This document shows positions 56,390-64,000 of a stretch of 64,000 bases of DNA, piece by piece. Below the pieces are notes generated by a model that worked only from the letters and a program-made list of their open reading frames with translations, was not told the origin of the DNA and made no database searches. The first letter of the stretch is position 1; the number at the start of each line of letters is the position of its first letter. Origin of the DNA: Maylandia zebra (lineage: Eukaryota; Chordata; Actinopteri; Cichliformes; Cichlidae); NCBI RefSeq assembly GCF_041146795.1, contig NC_135184.1, positions 8,732,967 through 8,796,966 on the forward strand. Direction: 5' to 3'. The translations under genes and the position numbers were made by a program.

Positions 56390-56996
56390 GTGAGAGGAAG
56401 TCAGGGATGGAGTATCATTAGGAGCTAATTACAGAATATGTACAAATTCTGCTAATTTACTTTGCCAAATGTGCTTTGGATCAGTGCTTTTCAAACCACT
56501 TGTGCTCAAGTCACACCAAAGGGCAGACCAACATTTCAGTGCGCACCTTAATCCTCAAAATGTGACACAAAATAGTCACCAGTTCTTATTTGGTTTGATT
56601 TTTGTCACCTCACTTGCAGCATCTGGTCTCAGCCTGACACCTGAATTTCAGATACTTTCATATAAAAGTCTTGCTGCCTCTGGTTTCTATCCAGTGCTCT
56701 TTTTAAAAAAGCCAAGGTTCTCTCAGAAGGATGTTTAGTTTCTAAGTGCCTCTTTAGCTTGCACCGTGTTAGCTTTAGCCAGCTTTTCCTGACAGATGAC
56801 TTTCAGGCTGAGGGCTGTTAACATCCCCTGTCCAGCTGTCGAAGCCAAAAGAAGCGGGTTTTTTTCCCTCCCATAAGGCAGCAGATTTTTTGCACTGATG
56901 GTTATTTAGAGAAAATTAGTATGTAAAAAGTACTAAACAACCTATTAGTTTATCCATAGCTTTTTGTGCAATTCAAACCTGAAATCATGGCAAAGC
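56390..56996. other. CADM3 intron 2, first 0.6 kb
   Basis: Nothing recognised beyond the splice donor. Confidence 0.5.
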
Positions 56997-57332
56997 GTGC
57001 AATAGACACGCCGTTTGGCATGCAGAAGTTGCCGTAACAGCAAGGGGAGATAATATATTTAAAGCCAAAAAGTCGCTAGTGACCAAGGAAGGTATGAAGT
57101 AGGTTTCAGGGTCCTTAATCACCAGAAATCATGAAGCTAGGTGGTTAATATGTATATACATGTAAATGTGCTAAAAATGTCTGTTTAAACGCTCGTATTC
57201 TTGTTGGCTTAAAATAAAACATCTCCCTCTGCTGGTACTCCAGCTTACTGCAACTTCTACATGCGTGTCCATTTCACACTTAGAAGAAGCAAAGTGTGGA
57301 ATGGACACGGTGGACCGGCATGTCTATTACAC
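56997..57332. mobile_element. Second foldback element, about 336 bp
   Basis: Outer arms 56997-57013 and 57316-57332 are inverted copies matching at 15 of 17 positions (GTGYAATAGACAYGCCG). A second inverted pair, 57019-57037 against 57245-57263, matches at 17 of 19 (CATGYAGAAGTTGCMGTAA). A tight hairpin is nested near the right end. There is no ORF and no clear target duplication. Layered inverted repeats of this kind suggest a decayed MITE. The family is not recognised. Confidence 0.5.
57264..57309. repeat. Strong hairpin: 18-bp stem, 10-base loop
   Basis: Left stem CGTGTCCATTTCACACTT (57264-57281) pairs with AAGTGTGGAATGGACACG (57292-57309), broken only by one A-G opposition or G-U type pair. 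Too short for a typical pre-miRNA by itself. Confidence 0.75.
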
Positions 57333-57940
57333 ATTTTTCTGTGATACGGGGTTGCCAATAATATATTGTGATAATAACATATGTTGGACACCTGGACTTA
57401 CCCCAGTGGACACTATATGGGGATCATGGGTGTCAAATTGATGTTAGTACATCAGCCACACATATATATATCTATGTTGGCCCAGTAAAGACCCATTGCA
57501 TAATAACATATAAAAAACAAAAACACATAAAATGTTCCCTTCCTAGGTACAATCTGAAAAAAACAAAACAAAACAAAAAAACGTGAACTTTCAACATCCT
57601 GTATCAGTTTTCCATTTTTTAATATCATTGTTAGAAAGAAGGCTGTAAAACTGAGATCGAGTCAGACTTCTGGGTCAGATGAAAAAACACCTTAGATAAA
57701 ACTAAATATATATATGTATGTATTCTTTTACTTCTTTCTTGTATTAACCACTCCTGTAAGACATCCAGGACACTATTTGAGGCCACTTCTCACCCCAGTC
57801 CATTCCTATTTCATGATGTTGTTATGGGGACTGATGGAATGCACAGGGCTTACACAGCTATGACATAAATTTTGTTTTAGTGTGAGACCACAACCCTAAA
57901 ACAAAAGTCACAGTTTGGTGAAGCATTTTAAAGCTCATGT

Positions 57941-58058
57941 CCTGGCTGTACCCTGCCTTTAACCCAATGACAGCTGGGATAGGCTCCAGCTCCCCACAGG
58001 AGGATCCTTAGCTTCTTATCCAAACCTGGATAAGGAGATAAGAAAATGAATGGATGGG
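57941..58058 (+). mobile_element. Fish LINE 3' tail fragment
   Basis: CCTGGCTGTACCCTGCCTTTA, then CAGCTGGGATAGGCTCCAGC, and a tail reading AAGAAAATGAATGGATGG. It is the best-preserved of the four copies of this family in the window and is on the + strand. Confidence 0.65.
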
Positions 58059-61000
58059 GTTTAAAAGCTCAGTGCACCCCTGTTTGTGTCACAAGTAGGT
58101 GTAATTGAGAAAAGGAAAAAAGAAGAATTTGTGCACTTTCTGATTGTCGCTATAGCAGACAAGCAAACAGAATTAACAGCTAACAACTGCTCACAAACTG
58201 CTAGTGTCACAAATGAATTGTATTTGTGAACTATAAGGATATAAATGGTGAAGTAGTGTCATCCGCCACGTTGCTCCAAGGCTTAGATTACTAGTTTTGA
58301 GCTTGAGTAGTCATCGTGGCTCCAGCTTTTCCTCGCGCTACTCATTCTGTCCCTCAAGCAAAGTAAATGCTTAAAGACGAAGACACACATACACAAGTTG
58401 TCTCACGCACACGCACACACAGATCATTAAGCCCCTGAACTGTTAAAGGATCAAAAAACTTGGAAAAACAATGGCTATTTTCACTTTAGCTGTGATGTGT
58501 GTTATTGCAAGGGAACCCATGTAAAGGCTACTTTAATGATGCTTTCTAACACAGAGTGATGTCAAGAAGTTCAGTTCTGCACTTTTCTCTGTATTACCCA
58601 TCAGAGATGTACGTGAGAACAGACATTAAACGGTCTTTAACCTTCCCACTCTGTAGTACAATGTGATGTCTGATTGTGCTCATGTGAGAATAGCACAGTT
58701 AATTCTCTGGTGAATTCACAGCAAATGAGTGGGCGTCATGTGTCCTGCCTCCGGCTCGCTCTACTCAGGCAGCTCCCTCACCTAAAGCAAACGGATGGAG
58801 AGAGAGTGAGGATGGCTGTGAAACTGACTGGCTGCTGTACATTTGAGAAAAGACAACTGCAGGCAAAGTCACAACCTAGCATGTTGAAAAAAAAAACACC
58901 CCAGCTATAGTAACAATTGGAAGGCGTAAAAATTATGGATATGCCTTGGACAGATGGCTGCACTTATGATTTTTCAGCAGCTTGCTTCACTAAAATGACC
59001 CCTAAAAGTGAATTAAACAATAGGATTTCACTCCCTCTTGAATATGTCTTGGATGCATTTGCATATTGCACACTATCTCATGTATCAAGGATGCATGAAG
59101 TATCATAACTAGATGTAAATAGAGTCTATTTAGATTTTTTTAAAGGTATATGCTTCCAATATATTTTCTGAAGAATATTAATTCTGTTTGAATGGAATTT
59201 TTGGAGGATGGGTGTGCAATAAAGATGTCTCCTGCTGCAATGTTGTTGAATGAGGCACCATAATTACTTCGTATAAACAGGGTCAAGTGCTTTGTTCGAG
59301 AAAAGCCTCAACGACATTAGGAGACCGAGATGGCAAGCAACATATTTTTCTAATATTGCACAGTGCCAAAAGCGCTCAGTTAGTGCAACAAATGAAAACT
59401 GACGACATAAACAAACTTCTGGGGGGCTAAAGTGCATCTTAGCGAAAAATTCAAACTGTTTTTAAGAAAATCTGTCACAGTTTTTTAATAACCCATTTTG
59501 TGCAACTTGATGGGCGAACTAGCTTTTGTGCCAGGCTGGCTTTTATTGACATTTTGAAAAGAGAGACTTCCCACTCAATGATACAGTGGTCAAAAAAAAA
59601 AATATCACACAACAGACCTCACATTTGAAAAGGGAAAAAAAAAGAGGTGCTGCTGGTGGGGTTAAAAAAATGACACTGTAAATAAGGACTGACATTAAAT
59701 ATGGATTTTTGGCTCTAATCATGCCTGTTGACTGTGCTCAAACCCATGGCTCAAAACATCATGAGGAGTGAAAAGGAGCATGCCCAGCAGCTAGTTGGAG
59801 TGACATTAATAGGCTATGATTGTGAGAAAAAAAATTGCTTTTTCTTTATTTGACATTATGACAAAAAATACTGCCAAAGTGGTGGTTAAAGACAAATACA
59901 TTTTAAAAAAAAATCTCTGAAACTTTCTTGTAGTTTGTCCATTTTCTGTAGTCCAGCATCACAGAGCAGGCTTGGCACTTGGGAGTGAAAAAAGGAGAGA
60001 GTGGTACAGATGGAAGGAGTGATAGGATAGTTGGGGAATTACAAACGAGCCAGACGAGAGTGCTAGAAAGCCTCCCATATGCAGTAATACACGCTTAACA
60101 GTGGAAGTCAAGTAATTGAGAGATGGAGTTGAGAATTGCGAGAGTATAGATGGCTACAGGCTGAGAAGTTTTCACTGCAAAGGGCCAGACTTTTTGAAAC
60201 AAACAATTTGGAAAACAGAGAGAGGCGCGAGAGAATGGGGAACAGAGGTGGGGAAGGGCAAATTGAGAGCGCAGCGAGTCTTTACTCCAGACGGAGCTTC
60301 AACCACAGTGTAGAGATTGAAGACAGAAAGTGAGGCTCTTCTCTGCAGTGATACAACACTTACAGATCGAACCCCTACTTGGTAGGGAATTGAGACGAGT
60401 ATTGGAGAAGGAGGTGGTGGTGGAAGGGGAGAAGCAACCCATTGTAGTGGGTTAAAAAGCTGAGTTAAGAACCAGATCTGGGTGAATGGTGGTGCTGGAG
60501 GGGTGGAAGGTGTGACGGGAGTTGAGAAATCTTCGACCATGTCTTTTCTTTAAAGTGAAGCAGATGGGGGGAAGAAGGAAGGTAACGTCAGGTTCTTGTC
60601 TTTTTTACAGTAATGATATAAAAAGATAAAGCTACGGAGGTATTGACAGAGTAAGATTACAGATAATGACGATAATGACGAGGCTGAAGGGAGACTGGAT
60701 AGTAAATAGAAGACAACGGTTGTCTAAGAGGAAAGAGAAAGAAGATGAGAGAGCATTTTGACTTTAAGCAGATGCTATTACTGTGATGGAAGCATTGAAA
60801 AGCAGAAAAGCATGTCCAAGATGCACAAGGAAATGGCCTTGAAGGACGGATTGCAAGAATTCAAATGAGAGGAGACTTTTTTTTTTTTGGTAGTTGTTGA
60901 AATGTATGATTTCACCTCCCATGTCTAGTCATTTGAATTTCTTATAACGCCATTTTAGTATGCTTAGGATAAATGCTTGCACTGTTTTATGTGGTATCAC

Positions 61001-63240
61001 CTGCCGTTTTCTGTCATTAGTTTTAAGCAGGTAGCAGTAAAGCTTTTACTGGAAACAGCTGGAAACAAAGCTTATGAGATTTAAGTGAAACAGTGATGTA
61101 GTATAGTGGAAAATAAAAACAATGAGCATCTGCCCTCTTCCATAGTATGATTCAAACCAGAAATTTCAAATTGGGATTCATCACTGAATAATAGAATAAT
61201 AGAAATCATTTTCAGGCCAGTTTTTGTGTAACTGAGCATACCGCAGCATTTTCTCCCTGCTTCTCTTCCTTATCAACGACTCCTTGACAGCCACTAACCT
61301 GAGCTGCCCTCTGATTATACTCATTCCTAGTCCCATTCCTCCAAAATGACAAGAAAGCCTTGCTCAACACTTTTGTACAGCACCATATATATTTCAAAAA
61401 AAGTGTCAAAAGCTTTCAGTGTTTAGTTATAACAGTAATTTGTGAAAATGTTCTTCCTCTTTCAGTTAACACCCTCCACACATTACCATTCCCGCCCCAA
61501 ATTGTCTTGGTAGTTCACTGTAATTGTCGAGCCAAGAAAGAAAAAAGTCAAAGTCAGATTAAAAAGGTTAAATGAAAGGATGCTTGGCTCTAAAAAAGTG
61601 CAGTATGAGAGCGGGAAAAGAGTGACTTAAAATTCCTCAGTTGTCCAGTTTGGACATGATAGATAGAAATGAGGCAGCAAGTCATCTCTGCGGTTGGCCC
61701 AGACAGTAAAGCGCAGGCAGTGCACTTCAGAACTGAGACAGCAAGACATAGATGGATGAGAGTGAGGAGAAAAAAGAAGGGCATATCAGAACAGGAATAA
61801 AAAAGCGGAAAAAATTAGAGATACGATTGAAAAAAAAATCAGAGGGGGAGAAAAGAAAAGGAGACGAGAACGGGGAATGAGAGGAATCAGAACTTCTCAC
61901 CATCATGTTTCAACATAGCACAGCATGCAGCAGGCTTTGTAGCGGGAGGGAGTGAGGGATGAGCGAACAGCATGGTGAGCGATAAAAGAAGACGCACAAG
62001 AAAGGACGAAGCAAATGATGAGTGACAACTCCTTACAGAGATAGCCACCACACAGCAGACTGTGGAACTGACGAAACTGTTCTGTGACAAAATCTGAGAT
62101 GGCAAAGGAGAAAAGGGAATAATCAAAGATGGAATGACAGATGCTTGTTTTTCTTTAAACAGGTATCCCTATTAAAATGAAAACCTTGCCGTTGATGCAT
62201 ACATGACAGTTTCACCATCATTAAAGCAAGGAGAAGAACAGGAGGGGAGGAGATAAAGAGAGATGTGATGCAAAAATGAACGGAGGGTATGAGGGCAGAG
62301 TGGTAGATGTGACACTATAGAGAGAGCAGAATTGGGTTTATAAAAATGATACAGGGAAAGTAACTTGGAAAGAGACCTGGAATTCAATTTATAAATACAT
62401 TTTTATTCACAAGTAATATGAAAAATGAAACATCTAAGCCCATGCTGTGATATATGAAATGTTGACGTTGTTGGCATTATCACAGGGTCACATCAATTCA
62501 ATCCAATTCTCCATGGTAGATTGAAAGCTCAAGCTGACTTTTATCATTAATCACTTAGCCAAAACCATTGATATCAGTTAAATTTGATCCTGCTTTCACA
62601 GATGAGAGGTGATACAGAGAGGCAGTGACACAGAGAAGGGAACAGAGAAAAGGGGCACATTTAAAAAAAAAAAGAAATACAAATCCTTTTTAAAGCTTCA
62701 TGGAAGTGAATTGAAAGAGAACACGTTAAAAAATAGAGTAAAAGAACAAAACTGAGGAAACCAGTCTGGTTCCAGTGGAGCAGAGCTAATGAGAGTTCTG
62801 CAGCTATAACAGACCAGTTAAAGATGAAGCAAAACAGGAAATTAATTGTTGAGGGACATAAAGCCCAGTTGTGTTTATTAAAGCAGATACAATTACAAAA
62901 AAAATGCTTTTTACAGCTAATCCTGTCCTGCATTAATCCAAGCGTGCACATTTAGTGCAAAGGAGCCTGTCACTGCATGGCATAAATAAATGATCTGATA
63001 ACTGTAGCCAACACAGGATATTTTGATACATTTAAGGCTTTAATTTGAGATCATTTATTTTAAGACCCTTTTAAGGACTCACATACACCCTGGAGGGAAC
63101 ATGTGCAAGTGAATGGATGGATGGATGAGTGAAAAAAAGACCTTTTGCTGCTAATAGAAGAGATTAGCCAGCTAGGAAGGCATGAAAACAGATGGGTTCT
63201 GTTAAGGTTCAAAAATTGAGGAAGGATACAAGAGGTGATC
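58059..63240. other. CADM3 intron 2, 58.1-63.2 kb
   Basis: No exon is recognised, including the expected next Ig exon. Purine-rich patches occur at about 60190-60310, 61790-61880 and 62230-62310. A short (ATGG)n lies at 63112-63126. Confidence 0.45.
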
Positions 63241-64000
63241 AAAGAATAACCACACTGATCCGGCCGGGTGAAGTCAAACGATGATTTTAATACACGCGTG
63301 GGAAGAACACTCTGTACGCAGACAGCAAGTGGTCTTCAACTTAATTAAAGAATACACAGATTTTTATAGCATCAGGGTTTGATTTACTGACGCCCCTTCA
63401 TGCGTCACAGACAGGATATATACACACGTCAAATCAAAACCACAACGACTTTTAACACAGAACATCATCTTCTATTTTCATGGCTGGCCCTTCCTGTCTA
63501 CCTTTCAGTTCTTGTCTTGTTCCTCTTTCATGCCGAGACAACAAGAAACGGTTCCTCTTTTACCGAGACACTTTCGCAGTTAGCACCAGACATGACTAAC
63601 CTCTCCTCTAAATAAATCTAACTAAAAGTGTGTGTGTTGACCTCACTCAGCCTCTATGTCACCTCTCGCACTTCTGACCTTTTTACCAGACCAGAGGCTC
63701 ACTGAGACTATGTGTATGTCTTCTACTAAATAAATGTTCTAAGCAAAAACCTCTAATGAAACCTTAATATAAAATAACCTAATATAAGTGTTTTGTAAGC
63801 ATGTATTGCAATCCCTTCTATGTTCTAGTTTTCCCTCAGCATGGACCATCTAGACACTCTCACTAGTGAAGCTTTAGACCATTAATGAACCTGAACATCA
63901 ACTCAAATAAGCACAGATATGCATTGTGTATAAAATAGTTATAACTGCACCTGGAATACAAGATTAATCTGATAACTTGTATGCATAAACATCTTAAGGC
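63241..64000 (-). mobile_element. Probable LTR-like segment running off the window
   Basis: The change at about 63235 (AGAGG|TGATCAAAG) is followed by CpG-containing sequence (CCGGCCGGG, ACACGCGTGGG) unlike the flank. On the minus strand ATTAAA lies about 45 bases before that boundary, which would end in CA. This is the layout of an LTR 3' end with a polyadenylation signal. The other terminus is outside the window, so TG...CA ends and a duplication cannot be checked. No coding sequence is seen. Confidence 0.35.

Overview
The window is vertebrate nuclear DNA, almost certainly from a teleost fish. It has AT-rich intergenic and intronic sequence, GT-AG introns, long (CA)n and (AT)n microsatellites, a fish-type Tc1-like transposon, a hAT element and several degenerate fish SINE/LINE fragments. 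A spiny-rayed (possibly cichlid-like) fish is my best guess, but the sequence alone does not fix the species.

Only two protein genes are supported, both on the + strand. The first is a complete six-exon SDHC (7551-11115), the large cytochrome b subunit of mitochondrial complex II. It encodes 169 residues, has a compact ETS/YY1-type promoter and ends with an AATAAA signal at 11239. The second is the 5' part of CADM3 (nectin-like cell adhesion molecule 3). Its signal-peptide exon is at 16800-16890 and its first Ig-domain exon at 56240-56389. Between them lies an intron of about 39.3 kb, and the gene continues beyond the right edge. SDHC and CADM3 both map to 1q23 in human, so their neighbourhood fits conserved synteny. 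A complete intronless tRNA-Arg (anticodon TCT) gene with a Pol III T-run terminator sits between them at 12892-12965.

Region by region: 1-7500 is gene-poor, with a SINE remnant and a LINE-tail remnant close to SDHC. 7500-11270 is SDHC. 11.3-14.7 kb holds an (AT)n/T33 tract, the tRNA gene and a full CRE palindrome. 14.7-16.8 kb is the CpG- and purine-rich 5' leader of CADM3. 16.9-56.2 kb is CADM3 intron 1, which is a trap for mobile elements. These are a promoter-like LTR candidate (24.2-25.1 kb), a hAT element with perfect 8-bp target-site duplications and a LINE tail inside it (31.2-32.5 kb), a 396-bp foldback element with telomere-like repeats in its core (34.3-34.7 kb), a solo LTR with a 5-bp duplication (39.6-40.2 kb), and a complete 1381-bp Tc1-like element with an open transposase frame and double inverted repeats (43.2-44.6 kb). 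56.4-64 kb is CADM3 intron 2, with a second foldback element and an LTR-like segment running off the window end.

The most interesting signal is the Tc1-like element: a DD37E transposase and an IR/DR end structure, with the expected initiator apparently changed to GTG. The two foldback elements and the promoter-like island at 24.2-25.1 kb are the least explained structures. No CRISPR array, operon or prokaryotic-type system is present.
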